Positions 18,363 through 27,491 of a stretch of 64,000 nt of DNA are shown one piece after another (the stretch's first letter is position 1; each line of letters starts with the position of its first letter). Source of the stretch: Leucobacter sp042726155 (GTDB taxonomy: Bacteria; Actinomycetota; Actinomycetes; Actinomycetales; Microbacteriaceae); assembly GCF_042726155.1 (NCBI RefSeq), contig NZ_JBHXHV010000001.1:1550001-1614000 (forward strand), written 5' to 3'. Position numbers and translations under genes: made by a program. Below the pieces are notes generated by a model that was not told where the DNA came from, did no database searches, and saw only the letters and a program-made list of their open reading frames with translations.

Positions 18363-19103
18363 ATGACTGAGACCCTTCGCGCCGATGGGCGCACCCCGCA
18401 GCAGACCCGACCCGTCTCGATTGAACGCGGCTGGAGCGCGCAGGCCGAGGGCAGTGCGCTCATTTCGTTCGGCAACACGAAGGTGCTGTGCACCGCTTCA
18501 TTTACCCCTGGCGTGCCGCGCTGGCTCGCGGGCAAGGGCACCGGCTGGGTCACGGCCGAGTACTCGATGCTGCCTCGTTCCACCAACGAGCGCATGCAGC
18601 GCGAATCGGTCAAGGGCAAGATCGGCGGCCGCACGCACGAAATCTCGAGGCTCATCGGGCGCAGCCTTCGCGCCGTCATCGATACGAAGGCACTCGGCGA
18701 AAACACGATCGTGATTGACTGCGACGTGCTGCAGGCCGACGGCGGCACCCGCACCGCGTCGATTACGGGCGCGTATGTTGCCCTCGTTGACGCGCTCGAG
18801 TGGGCACGCAAGCGTGGCTTTATTGCGAAGAAGGCGCAGCCGCTCTCCGACAGCGTCGCGGCAATCTCGGTCGGCATCGTTGGCGGCGTGCCAATGAGCG
18901 ACCTTGCCTACGTTGAAGATTCACGCGCAGAGACCGACATGAACGTCGTGGTCACCGGCTCGGGCGACTTCGTCGAGGTGCAGGGCACGGCCGAGGGGGC
19001 GCCGTTCAAGCGCGCCGAGCTCGACGCTCTGCTCGATCTCGCGCTCGCGAGCACCACCGAACTGAGCGAGCTGCAGCGCGCGGCACTCGCCGAGGGGCGC
19101 TGA
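18363..19103 (+). CDS. rph: Ribonuclease PH
   Basis: 246 residues with RADGRTPQQTRPVSIERGW, SMLPRSTNERMQRESVKGKIGGRTHEISRLIGRSLR and VIDCDVLQADGGTRTASITGA, all diagnostic of the phosphorolytic tRNA 3'-end trimming exoribonuclease. SD CAGGAG lies before the ATG. The murI-rph-rdgB order is conserved in actinobacteria. Confidence 0.97.
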   Translation: MTETLRADGRTPQQTRPVSIERGWSAQAEGSALISFGNTKVLCTASFTPGVPRWLAGKGTGWVTAEYSMLPRSTNERMQRESVKGKIGGRTHEISRLIGRSLRAVIDTKALGENTIVIDCDVLQADGGTRTASITGAYVALVDALEWARKRGFIAKKAQPLSDSVAAISVGIVGGVPMSDLAYVEDSRAETDMNVVVTGSGDFVEVQGTAEGAPFKRAELDALLDLALASTTELSELQRAALAEGR

Positions 19104-19105
19104 AC

Positions 19106-19702
19106 ATGACGACCGTCGTGCTCGCGTCGCACAACGCGCACAAGCTCGAAGAGCTGCGCCGCATTCTTGGCCCGCTGATCCCGGGTGTCGAACTCATCGG
19201 CTATGACGGCCCCGAGCCGGTCGAGAGCGGTGTGACGTTCGAGGAAAACGCGTTCATCAAGGCCCGGGCCGCGGCGGCGCATACCGGGCTGCCCGCGATC
19301 GCAGACGATTCGGGTATCGCGGTCGATGTGCTCGGCGGCAGCCCGGGGATTTTTTCTGCGCGCTGGGGCGGCCCCGCGCGCGATGACCGCGCAAACCTCG
19401 AGCTACTGCTGTGGCAGCTGACCGATGTCGCCGATGAGCATCGCGACGGTGGGTTCGTCTGCGCCGCCGCGCTCGCGCTTCCCGGCGATTCGCGCGCGGG
19501 CGACATCTGCGAACTGGGCGTGTGGCCCGGTCGCGTGCTGCGCGAACCGGCCGGTGAGCACGGCTTCGGCTACGACCCCATCTTCCAGCCCGAGGGCGAG
19601 ACCCGCTCGGCCGCCGAGTTGACCGGCGCCGAAAAGGACGCTCTCTCGCACCGCACCCGAGCGTTCACCGCGCTCGCCCCCGCAATTCGCGCGCTCGCCT
19701 GA
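19106..19702 (+). CDS. rdgB: XTP/dITP diphosphatase (RdgB/HAM1)
   Basis: 198 residues: VLASHNAHKLEELRRIL at the N-terminus, a substrate loop TFEENAFIKARAAA, ADDSGIAVDVLGGSPGIFSARW, and GFGYDPIFQPEG near the end. It hydrolyses non-canonical purine triphosphates and so prevents their incorporation into DNA and RNA. It begins two bases after the rph stop and is clearly co-transcribed. Confidence 0.96.
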   Translation: MTTVVLASHNAHKLEELRRILGPLIPGVELIGYDGPEPVESGVTFEENAFIKARAAAAHTGLPAIADDSGIAVDVLGGSPGIFSARWGGPARDDRANLELLLWQLTDVADEHRDGGFVCAAALALPGDSRAGDICELGVWPGRVLREPAGEHGFGYDPIFQPEGETRSAAELTGAEKDALSHRTRAFTALAPAIRALA

Positions 19703-19820
19703 GCCGCACCCCTTCGACGTCGGCTTGTGCGGCCCCTGCGCCCGAGCCCGAGTGCCCCAGCATGGCGAGCACCCAACACACGAGTGACATCATTTCAACT
19801 GAAGAAATGGAGACCACCCG

Positions 19821-22800
19821 ATGACGGAATCATCGACGAGTGGACTGGTTCGCCCGAATGTGAGTGCGGCCGACGCCGAAACAATTGCGCGCGAGTGCTA
19901 TGGGCTTGAGGTCACAGCTCGCGAGCTGGGGAGCAACCAGGATCGCAACTTCGCGCTGACCGCGACCGACGGATCGCGCAGCGTGCTGCGCATCGACAAT
20001 CCCGTGTTCGCCGACGACGCGCGCGACGCCCAGCACGCCGCGCTCGAGGCGTACCGAGCGGCGAGCGTCGCGGTGGCCTCGGTGCTGCCTGGGCTCGACG
20101 GCAACCTCACGCAGCGCTGGAACGGATTTGCGGTGCGTCGCAGCGAGTTCGCAGCGGGGGAGCCGATGGTCGACCTGGGCTACTTTGCGCCGGCGGTGCT
20201 CGCTGCATTCGGAGCGCTCTCGGCCGACTCGGCAAACGCGCTCGCGTCGCTTGCGCACCCGGGGCTCGATCGGGCCCACATGTGGGACATGCGCGTCGCA
20301 TACGCCGAGACGATGGCGCTGGTCGATTCTATCAGCGATGAGGATCTGCGCGAGCGGGTGGCCTGTGCCGCTGATGCGGCCCAGGAGGCGCTCGCGCCGC
20401 TCGTTGACGCTCTGCCGGTGCAGGCCATTCACGGTGACCTCACCGACGACAACGTGATGGGCGCGCGGAGCGACGATACGCGCGTCTATCCGGCCGTCGT
20501 GCTCGACCTGGGTGACCTGTCGTACGGCTGGCGTGTGGCTGAACTCGCGGTAACGGTCAGTTCGCTACTCCACCACGAACCCGAGCGGCCGCTGCGCGTA
20601 CTTGACGCTGTAGCTGCCTTTCATCAGCGCGCGCCGCTGTCGGCGGCCGAGGCCCGCGCTGTCTGGTCGCTTGTCGTGCTGCGAGCCGCGCTGCTCGTGG
20701 CGAGCGGGTGGCGCCAGCTCGAAATCGACGGCGACAATGACTACGCGCGCGAGCGCATTGCGGGGGAGCAGGCGATCTTCGACGCCGCTACTGCGTTACC
20801 GCTCGCCGAAATGACCGAACAGGTGCTTGCGCAACTGGGCTTTGTGGGAGCACCGCGCGGGAGCGGGCTTGAGCTCATTGCCGTTCCACGCGCGATGCAG
20901 CGAGTCGGGGTGAACGCCGACTTGGCGGGTGACTCCGGTGTAGCCGGCGTTGAGGCTCATGCGCCACTGCGCGCGTTGCTGCCTGATCTTGGCGGCGCGG
21001 TCGCGGTTCTCGACCCGGGCGTCGAGTCCGAGCAGCTCGATTCGGGCGCCTGGATGGAGGCTGACGTCGAGGCGCAGCTAGCACTCACTGCGCTGCGCGC
21101 GGGCAACGCGGCGGCGGTGTTCCCCTACGGCGTGTATCGGCTCACGCGTACCTCGGTCGACACGCAAGATGCGGCCGAAACCTGGCCGATTGCCACCGAG
21201 ATTCACGTGGCTCCCGGGGCTGAGCTCGCGGTGGCGTCGCCGTCGGCTGGCGCGATCGCGGTCGCGACGGAGCAGGGGCTGCTGATCGAACTTGCCGATG
21301 GCTGGTTCCTCTCAATCGACGGCGCCGGATCGCAACTCGACCTCGGTGCAACGATTGCCGAGGGCGACGTCGTCGCGAAGCTTGCGGCAGCCGACGAGGT
21401 GCGCAAAATGTCGGTTGTGCTCTGCCGGAGTGACGCGATCTCGGGCGCTGAGCCCCCGATCCTCGCCGTGCAGGAGCCGCACCCGGGGCGCGCCCCGCTC
21501 GTCGCTCCGGATCGCGTCGCCGCGTGGCGACGCTTCACCCACGATCCGGCTTCGTTGCTCGGCCTGCCCGCGCTCGCGCAGCACGACGAGTCGGGCGATG
21601 AGCTCGCGCGCCGCGAGCGGATCTTCGCGAGCGCCCAGGAGCGCTACTACGAGCGCCCCATGCAGATCGAGCGGGGTTGGCGGCACCATCTCGTCGACAC
21701 GACCGGACGCGCCTACATCGACGTCGTGAACAATGTCACGGGTCTCGGCCACGGCCACCCCGGTGTCGCCGACGCGGTGAATCGCCAGATTCGCGTGCTC
21801 GGAACGAACTCGCGCTTTCTCTATCGTGAGCTCGCCGAGTACAGCGAGCGCTTGCTCGCGCTGCTGCCTGCGGGGTCCGGCCTCGACACGGTGCTGCTCG
21901 TCAACAGCGGCTCCGAAGCGGTCGATCTTGCCCTGCGGCTCGCCCAGGCCGCGACGGGCCGCAAGACGGTGGTGGCGCTGCGCGAGGCATACCACGGTTG
22001 GACGATGGCCTCGGATGCCGTCACCACGAGCGCGTACGACAATCCGTTTGCCCTCGAGAATCGGCCCGACTGGGTGCACGTCGCCGACGTTCCGAACCAG
22101 TTCCGCGGCACCCATCGCGGTGCTCAGAGCGGTGCGGACTACGCCGCGGACCTCGGCCGTGACCTGCAGCAGCTCGCCGCCGAAGACCGTGACGCAGCAG
22201 CCTTCATCTGCGAGTCAGTGCTCGGCAATGCTGGCGGTGTGCTGCTGCCAGAAGGGTACCTCGCAGACGCTTACGCGCGCGTGCGCGCGGCCGGCGGGCT
22301 CTGCATCGCCGACGAAGTGCAGGTCGGGTTTGGCCGCATGGGGTCGACCTTCTGGGGCTTCGAGCAGTCGGGCGTCATGCCCGACATCATCACGATTGCA
22401 AAGCCGATGGGCAACGGTTTCCCGATCGGCGGCGTGATCACGTCGAAGCGCGTCGCCGATGCGCTCGCCTCGCAGGGGCAGTTCTTTTCGTCGGCCGGCG
22501 GCAACCCGGTGAGCTGCCGCGTGGGTATCGCCGTGCTCGACGCGATGGAGCAGGAAGGCCTGCAAGAGAACGCGAGGATCGTCGGTGCGCGCCTGGCTGA
22601 CGGCTTCCGCTCGCTCGCAGAACGCCACGCGCTCATCGGGCCAATCCACGGTGAGGGCCTCTACCTCGGGGTCGAGCTCGTGCGCGACCGCGAGACCCTT
22701 GAACCGGCGACCGCGGAAGCCGCCGCGATCTGCGAGCGCCTCAAAGAGCTCGGCGTGGTGGTGCTCACGACGTCGGAGCGCTCGAATGTGCTCAAGGTGA

Positions 22801-22880
22801 AGCCGCCGCTCTGCCTGACGCCAGAGAGCGCTGGCGCGATCCTGGCCGCCCTGGACCGCACCCTCACCGAAGGCTGGTAG
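19821..22880 (+). CDS. Three-domain phosphotransferase / M23-like / class III aminotransferase fusion
   Basis: 1019 residues. Residues about 30-340 are an APH-like kinase: GSNQDRNFAL nucleotide loop, then IHGDLTDDNVM with catalytic Asp206, then VVLDLGDLSYGW. About 460-560 resemble an M23 beta-barrel, but the His/Asp zinc ligands are not evident, so it is probably non-catalytic. About 600-1019 are a class III PLP aminotransferase with NNVTGLGHGHPGV, LVNSGSEAVDLALRLA and ITIAKPMGNGFPIGG, where Lys861 should bind PLP. This architecture occurs in other bacteria. It suggests phosphorylation of an amino or hydroxy-amino compound followed by PLP-dependent transamination or phospho-lyase chemistry. 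The substrate is unknown. Confidence 0.85.
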   Translation: MTESSTSGLVRPNVSAADAETIARECYGLEVTARELGSNQDRNFALTATDGSRSVLRIDNPVFADDARDAQHAALEAYRAASVAVASVLPGLDGNLTQRWNGFAVRRSEFAAGEPMVDLGYFAPAVLAAFGALSADSANALASLAHPGLDRAHMWDMRVAYAETMALVDSISDEDLRERVACAADAAQEALAPLVDALPVQAIHGDLTDDNVMGARSDDTRVYPAVVLDLGDLSYGWRVAELAVTVSSLLHHEPERPLRVLDAVAAFHQRAPLSAAEARAVWSLVVLRAALLVASGWRQLEIDGDNDYARERIAGEQAIFDAATALPLAEMTEQVLAQLGFVGAPRGSGLELIAVPRAMQRVGVNADLAGDSGVAGVEAHAPLRALLPDLGGAVAVLDPGVESEQLDSGAWMEADVEAQLALTALRAGNAAAVFPYGVYRLTRTSVDTQDAAETWPIATEIHVAPGAELAVASPSAGAIAVATEQGLLIELADGWFLSIDGAGSQLDLGATIAEGDVVAKLAAADEVRKMSVVLCRSDAISGAEPPILAVQEPHPGRAPLVAPDRVAAWRRFTHDPASLLGLPALAQHDESGDELARRERIFASAQERYYERPMQIERGWRHHLVDTTGRAYIDVVNNVTGLGHGHPGVADAVNRQIRVLGTNSRFLYRELAEYSERLLALLPAGSGLDTVLLVNSGSEAVDLALRLAQAATGRKTVVALREAYHGWTMASDAVTTSAYDNPFALENRPDWVHVADVPNQFRGTHRGAQSGADYAADLGRDLQQLAAEDRDAAAFICESVLGNAGGVLLPEGYLADAYARVRAAGGLCIADEVQVGFGRMGSTFWGFEQSGVMPDIITIAKPMGNGFPIGGVITSKRVADALASQGQFFSSAGGNPVSCRVGIAVLDAMEQEGLQENARIVGARLADGFRSLAERHALIGPIHGEGLYLGVELVRDRETLEPATAEAAAICERLKELGVVVLTTSERSNVLKVKPPLCLTPESAGAILAALDRTLTEGW

Positions 22881-22953
22881 CGGACCGGGCGGCGCGGCCG
22901 CCCGCCCGCCCGTCCGGCAGCCCGTCCCGGCCGCCCGTCCGGCCCAAACCCGT

Positions 22954-23031
22954 CGAGCCCCTCTCTTGTTGCCGAGTCCCTTGCGAACATGCGCGTTCGT
23001 GGGAGGGGCTCGGCGCCGGGAGAGGGGCTCG
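22954..23031. terminator. Long inverted repeat between convergent genes
   Basis: A perfect 12-base inverted repeat, CGAGCCCCTCTC at 22954-22965 and GAGAGGGGCTCG at 23020-23031, separated by 54 bp. A third related segment GGGAGGGGCTCGG lies at 23001. It sits between the fusion-gene stop and the mgtE stop and probably ends transcription in both directions. The preceding 22881-22950 is low-complexity GC-rich sequence built of CCGCCCG-like runs. Confidence 0.45.
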
Positions 23032-23052
23032 GCGGCGTGGCGTGCGCCCGCG

Positions 23053-24411
23053 CTACAGGCCCAGGATCGCCGTTGCGATACCGAAGTAGACGAGCAGACC
23101 GGTCGCGTCGACGAACGTCGAGATGAACGGGTTTGAGAACACCGCGGGGTCGACACGCACAGCCCGAGCGAGCAGCGGCATGCAGCCGCCCACCACAGCG
23201 GCAACCGTGCACACGGCGAGCAGAGTGAGGCCGATCACGGCGCCGATCTGTAGCGAGTAGAACGTGCCGGCGATCCCGAACCCGAGACTTCCGAGCAGCA
23301 GACCCAGCAATGCACCGGTACGCAGCTCGCGCGAGAGTACGCGGAAGATATCGCGCGGTCGCACGTCGCCGAGGGCGAGCGCGCGGGTCACGGTCGTCGC
23401 AGCCTGGTTGCCGGTGTTGCCGCCCGTCCCAATGAGTAGTGGCACGAACAGTGCGAGCACGGTGACCTGCTCGATCGATGCCTCGAATATCTCGAGCACC
23501 TGCACGGTCAGCGTCGCGCCGACCGCGAGCACGAGGAGCCACACGACGCGCGACCGCACAAGGGAACGCACCGGAGTCGACAGGTACGGCCGACGTAGCG
23601 GTTCGGCACCGCCCTGGCGGGCGGCATCCTTATTCTCAACGTTCTCGAGGATGCGAATCGCGTCGTCAATCGTGAGCATGCCGACGAGTCGCTCCTCGCT
23701 GTCGACGATGGGGAGCGCGAGCAGCGAGAGGTCGGCGCAGCGGCGAGCGGCGTCCTCGTCGGAGTCGGTCGCCTCGGCGGTGTGCGCGGGGCTCATGAGA
23801 TCGGCGATCACGTCGCCCGGCTGGGCCGCAAGCATCTCGCGGAGGCTGACGATCCCGACGACAACGCGCGTGCCATCGAGTACGGGGATCGTGTAGACGG
23901 TTTCGGCGTCATTGATGTGGGCCCGTACCCGTTCAAGCGTTTCAGCGACGGTAAGCGACGCGCGCGTTGACACGTACTCGGGGGTCATGCGGCGCCCGAC
24001 GCTGCCCTGCGGATATCCGAGGAGTGAGGCAGTGAGCAGGCGATCCTGCTCGGGGAGCCCGCGGAGCATCTGCGTCGCCAGCACCGACGGCACCTCATCG
24101 AGCAGCCAGAGCCGGTCGTCGGGATCGAGCTCGGCGAAGAGGCGGCTCACGTCGGCGTCTTGCAGCCCGTCGAGCAGGTCGCTCTGCAGTGACGGCGGGA
24201 GCGCCTCGAACACCTCGACGGCGCGCTGCTTCGTGAGTAGCCGGTAGAGCACGGCGCGCTGGCGCAGATCGATGCGCTCGAACAGCGGCACGAGTTCCGC
24301 GGCGCTCAGCGGTGACAAATCGCGAGTAAGCGCGGGTAGGTCGTTGCTGGCCAGGTGGTTCATGATGTCGTCAAACGACGCGGCGACGGTGGGGATCTGC
24401 TGGGTGGTCAT
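23053..24411 (-). CDS. mgtE: Magnesium transporter MgtE
   Basis: 452 residues from an ATG preceded by TAGGAG; 60 upstream codons in frame were rejected. The N-terminal superhelical domain (about 20-135) has FERIDLRQRAVLYRLL and LFAELDPDDRLWLLDE. Two CBS domains (about 140-265) include VGRRMTPEYVSTRASLTVAETL. Five membrane helices follow, with the pore sequence LFVPLLIGTGGNTGNQAATTVTRALALG. It is a Mg2+-gated Mg2+ channel. Upstream is a possible leader peptide and SD-sequestering hairpin that may control expression. Confidence 0.95.
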   Translation of the reverse strand: MTTQQIPTVAASFDDIMNHLASNDLPALTRDLSPLSAAELVPLFERIDLRQRAVLYRLLTKQRAVEVFEALPPSLQSDLLDGLQDADVSRLFAELDPDDRLWLLDEVPSVLATQMLRGLPEQDRLLTASLLGYPQGSVGRRMTPEYVSTRASLTVAETLERVRAHINDAETVYTIPVLDGTRVVVGIVSLREMLAAQPGDVIADLMSPAHTAEATDSDEDAARRCADLSLLALPIVDSEERLVGMLTIDDAIRILENVENKDAARQGGAEPLRRPYLSTPVRSLVRSRVVWLLVLAVGATLTVQVLEIFEASIEQVTVLALFVPLLIGTGGNTGNQAATTVTRALALGDVRPRDIFRVLSRELRTGALLGLLLGSLGFGIAGTFYSLQIGAVIGLTLLAVCTVAAVVGGCMPLLARAVRVDPAVFSNPFISTFVDATGLLVYFGIATAILGL

Positions 24412-24535
24412 GGCGGTGCTCCTACGTGTGGGCGCCGTGGCGCGGCTCGGTGGCGCGACAAGGCGTGCCTGCTTCGGGGGAGCCGGGCGTGCGCGCAGGC
24501 CGACGTGGTCGAGTGAGCCGAAGGAGAAACGGCCG

Positions 24536-24598
24536 CTAGTGCGACGGCGTGGAAACGAGCGCGGAGCCCGGCTGATGACTGCAACTGTCACTGGACAT
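24536..24598 (-). CDS. Possible 20-codon leader peptide upstream of mgtE
   Basis: An ATG with a good Shine-Dalgarno (GAGGTGA) opens a frame encoding MSSDSCSHQPGSALVSTPSH, ending at TAG 124 bp before mgtE. The SD can pair with an upstream segment (24636-24645 against 24601-24610). The position resembles translated Mg2+-responsive leaders of other Mg2+ transporter genes, but there is no proline-rich or acidic stalling motif. Existence is inferred only from the start context. Confidence 0.3.
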   Translation of the reverse strand: MSSDSCSHQPGSALVSTPSH

Positions 24599-24600
24599 CG

Positions 24601-24645
24601 GGCTCACCTCACTTCGTTTCGCGGTCGAACAGACCAAGGTGAACC
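24601..24645 (-). promoter_or_regulatory. SD-sequestering hairpin in the mgtE leader
   Basis: On the minus strand GGTTCACCTT (24645-24636) can pair over ten positions (two G-T) with GAGGTGAGCC (24610-24601). The latter contains the Shine-Dalgarno of the possible leader peptide. The rest of the 124-bp leader is GC-rich without a match to the M-box consensus. Confidence 0.35.
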
Positions 24646-24677
24646 CTAACACCCTCGCCACCGCCCACCCAAACCGG

Positions 24678-24735
24678 AGCGGGGTAACTTGTGGTGAGTG
24701 TCGCGGCGCCGACACCCGCCACAAGTTACCCCGCT
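24678..24735. repeat. 58-bp palindromic element, copy 1
   Basis: Inverted repeat with 26-nt arms and a 6-nt centre. The outer arms are AGCGGGGTAACTT and AAGTTACCCCGCT. The inner stem begins GTGGTGAGTGTCG and contains one A-C mismatch and one T-G pair. It is 40 bp downstream of the ABC permease stop. There is no T-tract. It shares outer arms and exact length with the elements at 27492 and 29142. Confidence 0.85.
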
Positions 24736-24743
24736 TGAGGGGG

Positions 24744-24779
24744 CGTCAGCCCGTCAGCCGTCAGCCGTCAGCCGTCAGC
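24744..24779. repeat. 7-bp tandem repeat (CGTCAGC x5)
   Basis: Five copies of CGTCAGC, the first separated by one extra C, run from just beside palindrome copy 1 into the last codons of the ABC permease gene. The last unit contains the permease stop codon, so changes in copy number could alter the end of the protein slightly. Confidence 0.7.
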
Positions 24780-26370
24780 GCGATGCGATGTCGCGGCGGC
24801 GGAAGCCCGTGAAGCCCACGCCGAGCAGCACGACCGTCACGAGCGTGATCCAGACCAGGCCGAGCCAGTCGGCGTCAGATTCCGTCACGTTCGGCACATG
24901 CCAGAACGGGCTGATCGCGAGCACCCAGTCCCACAGTTTGAACGTTGGGCCGAGAAGCGTCAGCACAAACGACGCGAGCACGCCCACCCACGCGGCAATC
25001 GACACCTGTGGGCGTGCCCCAACAACGGCGACGGAGACCGCGGTGATCGTCCAGACCGCCGGGATCGTCGCGGCCGCCTGCTTCAGGGTGTCTCCGAAAT
25101 CGACCCCGACGTCACCACTCGAAGCGATCGCGCCGATCAAAGTGCCGGAGATCAGCACGTACATGGCCGGCATTACGAGCGCCAGCGCCACGGTGCTCGC
25201 GTAGAGCCGAGACCGGCGTACGGCGCCGGCGAGCACGATCTCGACGCGATCCTCAATTTCTTCACTGTGTAGCCTGAGCATGAGTTGCACCCCGGGGATC
25301 GCGGCGATGATCCCGACCAGGCTCAAGATCGTGACCAGAAAGGCGCCGGTCAGCGCCTGCGGGGTGGTTGCCCCAGCGGCGAGGATCGATGCTACGGCCG
25401 CGTCTTTCTCCAGGATGTCGTGAATCGATGTGGCGAAGTATCCGAACACGACGCCCAACACCGCGAAGGCGATGGCCCAGGTGATCATCTGGCTTCGATT
25501 GAGCCGGATCGCCAACTGCGCTGGCGTGCGCACCGTTCCGCGGGCAGGTCCCGCCCGAGGCGCGATGACTCCCTGCCCAAAATCCCGCCTGGCCTGCAAT
25601 GCAAACGCAACTCCGAGAGCCGCGACGGTGAACACAACGGCCCAGAGCAGCGGCAACCAATTGTTGCTGTTCGCGGGGCGCGTCTCGGTCAGCCAGCCGA
25701 GCGGATTCACCCAGACGGTCCACGCAGGCGCATCGGCGGCGTACGCGAATCCGCGCGCCATGAATAGCACACCCAGCGTCGCGACGGCGAGCGTGCTTGC
25801 GGTTCGGGCGTCCGATCCGAGCTGGGCGGTGATTGCTGCGACACCCGCGAACATCCATCCGGATGCGGTGAATGTTGCTGCGAGTAGCAGCGAATCGTCC
25901 CACGCGCCGCCACAGAGGCCCGTGGCGACCCCGGCGATAATGCCAACGGCGAGGGAACCGATGAGCGCGAGCCCGACACCCGTCAATAGTCGACCGCCGC
26001 GGCCGAGTACGCCCGATGCGAGCAATTCCGCCTGCCCTGAGTCTTCCTGGGCACGCGTGGCACGCACGACGGCGAAGATCGCGCCGAGCGCGGTGAGGAA
26101 TCCGGCGAGCGCGAGCGACCGCCACGAGTTGAACCCTTCGCTGGTTGAGATATCGAATGCCGGCCCGAAGATGATGCCGAGCGCGGGGTTCGCGCTGATC
26201 GCCGTGGCGAGGCCCGCGCGGGCTTGCTCATCCGGGAAGGCCCACGGATACACGAGCACCGACGACACTGAGAGCCCTGTTGCGATCAACACCCAGGGGG
26301 CAAATCGTCGGGCGTCGTGAGCGAGCGTAGTTCTGAGCAGCGGGCCGGTGCCCGCGAACGTGGCGCTCAT
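24775..26370 (-). CDS. ABC-2 type exporter permease
   Basis: 531 residues with about 12 hydrophobic segments, arranged as two similar halves (for example SWRSLALAGFLTALGAIFAVVRATRAQEDSGQAELL and ITWAIAFAVLGVVFGYFATSIHDIL). This matches the 'exporter of polyketide antibiotics' / tetronasin-resistance-like permeases of actinobacteria, which work with a single ATPase. The start overlaps the ATPase stop by four bases (ATGA). The exported compound is unknown. Confidence 0.85.
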   Translation of the reverse strand: MSATFAGTGPLLRTTLAHDARRFAPWVLIATGLSVSSVLVYPWAFPDEQARAGLATAISANPALGIIFGPAFDISTSEGFNSWRSLALAGFLTALGAIFAVVRATRAQEDSGQAELLASGVLGRGGRLLTGVGLALIGSLAVGIIAGVATGLCGGAWDDSLLLAATFTASGWMFAGVAAITAQLGSDARTASTLAVATLGVLFMARGFAYAADAPAWTVWVNPLGWLTETRPANSNNWLPLLWAVVFTVAALGVAFALQARRDFGQGVIAPRAGPARGTVRTPAQLAIRLNRSQMITWAIAFAVLGVVFGYFATSIHDILEKDAAVASILAAGATTPQALTGAFLVTILSLVGIIAAIPGVQLMLRLHSEEIEDRVEIVLAGAVRRSRLYASTVALALVMPAMYVLISGTLIGAIASSGDVGVDFGDTLKQAAATIPAVWTITAVSVAVVGARPQVSIAAWVGVLASFVLTLLGPTFKLWDWVLAISPFWHVPNVTESDADWLGLVWITLVTVVLLGVGFTGFRRRDIASR

Positions 26371-27350
26371 GATGCACCGTGCCTGCCGGCGGCGGTTGGT
26401 TTGGCGGTCTCGTCGGCCTCGCTTGTCTCGCTTGACTTGTCGTCCTGGTCGCTCTTGTCGCCCTTATCGTCCTCATACAGGCGCAAGAAGAGCGACTCGA
26501 GCGATGGTGGCTCGACCGTCAGCGACGCGATCCCGAACCGGGTGAGCAGAGCCATTGCGTCGCCGATATTGTCGGCATCGGCGGTCGCGGTAAGACGGTC
26601 GCCATCGAGGTGGACATCGTGCAGTGCGGCCAGTGCTGACGCCGGAGGCGCGGTTGCGAGCGTCGCACGGATCGATGTGCGAGCGTGACCGCGCAACTCG
26701 GTGAGCGTGCCCGTTTCGACAATGCTGCCGCTTCGGATAAGTGACAGCCGGTCGGCCAGACTCTCAACTTCGGCGAGGATGTGGCTCGAGAGCAGCACCG
26801 AGGCTCCGCGTGCCTTCGCCTCACTGATCACCTCGATGAACACGTTCTCCATGAGCGGGTCGAGTCCGCTCGTAGGTTCGTCGAGGATGAGCAGTTCGGC
26901 GTCAGACGCGAGTGCTGCGACGATCGCGACTTTCTGTCGATTGCCCTTCGAGTACTGCCGCCCGCGTTTCGTCGGGTCGAGTTCGAATCGCTCGATGAGC
27001 TCACCGCGACGCTGCTCGTTGAGGCCGCCACGCAGCGCTCCGAGCAGGTCGATGGCTTCGCCGCCGGTCATGCCTGGCCACAGAGATACGTCGCCGGGCA
27101 CGTAGGCGAGACGACGATGCAGATTCACGACATCGCGCCAAGGATCCGCGCCGAGCACGCGCGTGGTTCCGCTGTCGGGGCGCAGTAACCCCAGCAGCAC
27201 CCGGATCGTCGTTGATTTGCCCGCACCGTTCGGCCCGAGAAAACCGTGCACGTGCCCGCGCGAGACCTGGAGGTCCAGCCCGTTCAAGGCGGTGAACTTG
27301 CCGAAGGACTTCGTGAGTCCGTGGACGTCAATCACGTGTGCTTCGCTCAT
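26367..27350 (-). CDS. ABC transporter ATP-binding protein
   Basis: 327 residues beginning SEAHVIDVHGLTKSFGKF; sequence upstream of this ATG is C-rich spacer and was rejected. Walker A is GPNGAGKST, the signature region is YSKGNRQKVAI, and Walker B LLILDEPTSGLDP is followed by the H-loop SSHIL. The C-terminal ~90 residues are the extension typical of drug-exporter (DrrA-like) ATPases. The Asp/Lys/Ser-rich tail (DDKGDKSDQDDKSSETSE) is unusual and probably disordered. It powers the permease encoded just downstream. Confidence 0.93.
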   Translation of the reverse strand: MSEAHVIDVHGLTKSFGKFTALNGLDLQVSRGHVHGFLGPNGAGKSTTIRVLLGLLRPDSGTTRVLGADPWRDVVNLHRRLAYVPGDVSLWPGMTGGEAIDLLGALRGGLNEQRRGELIERFELDPTKRGRQYSKGNRQKVAIVAALASDAELLILDEPTSGLDPLMENVFIEVISEAKARGASVLLSSHILAEVESLADRLSLIRSGSIVETGTLTELRGHARTSIRATLATAPPASALAALHDVHLDGDRLTATADADNIGDAMALLTRFGIASLTVEPPSLESLFLRLYEDDKGDKSDQDDKSSETSEADETAKPTAAGRHGAS

Positions 27351-27443
27351 GAGCGGCACCTTTCCGTGGCGGTCAGCGGTGACGCCTTCAGTGTAGATCC
27401 GCTGTGCGCGAGCGCGCTCCGCAACGCGCCAAACGCAGCCCGC

Positions 27444-27480
27444 ACCCTCCCACCCCACCCCCACCCACCACCCCCCCCAC
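27444..27480 (-). promoter_or_regulatory. G-rich tract, possible G-quadruplex
   Basis: On the minus strand the sequence is made of runs of three to eight G separated by single T, TGGT or A, about 95-130 bp upstream of the ABC ATPase start. It meets the simple pattern of four or more G-runs with short loops. Whether it lies in the promoter or the transcript is unknown. Confidence 0.45.
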
Positions 27481-27491
27481 TCAAAATCCGG

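Noticed and set aside
24412..24660. M-box (ykoK) Mg2+ riboswitch upstream of mgtE
   Set aside because: I could not match the conserved M-box blocks; only a short hairpin and a possible leader peptide are supported.
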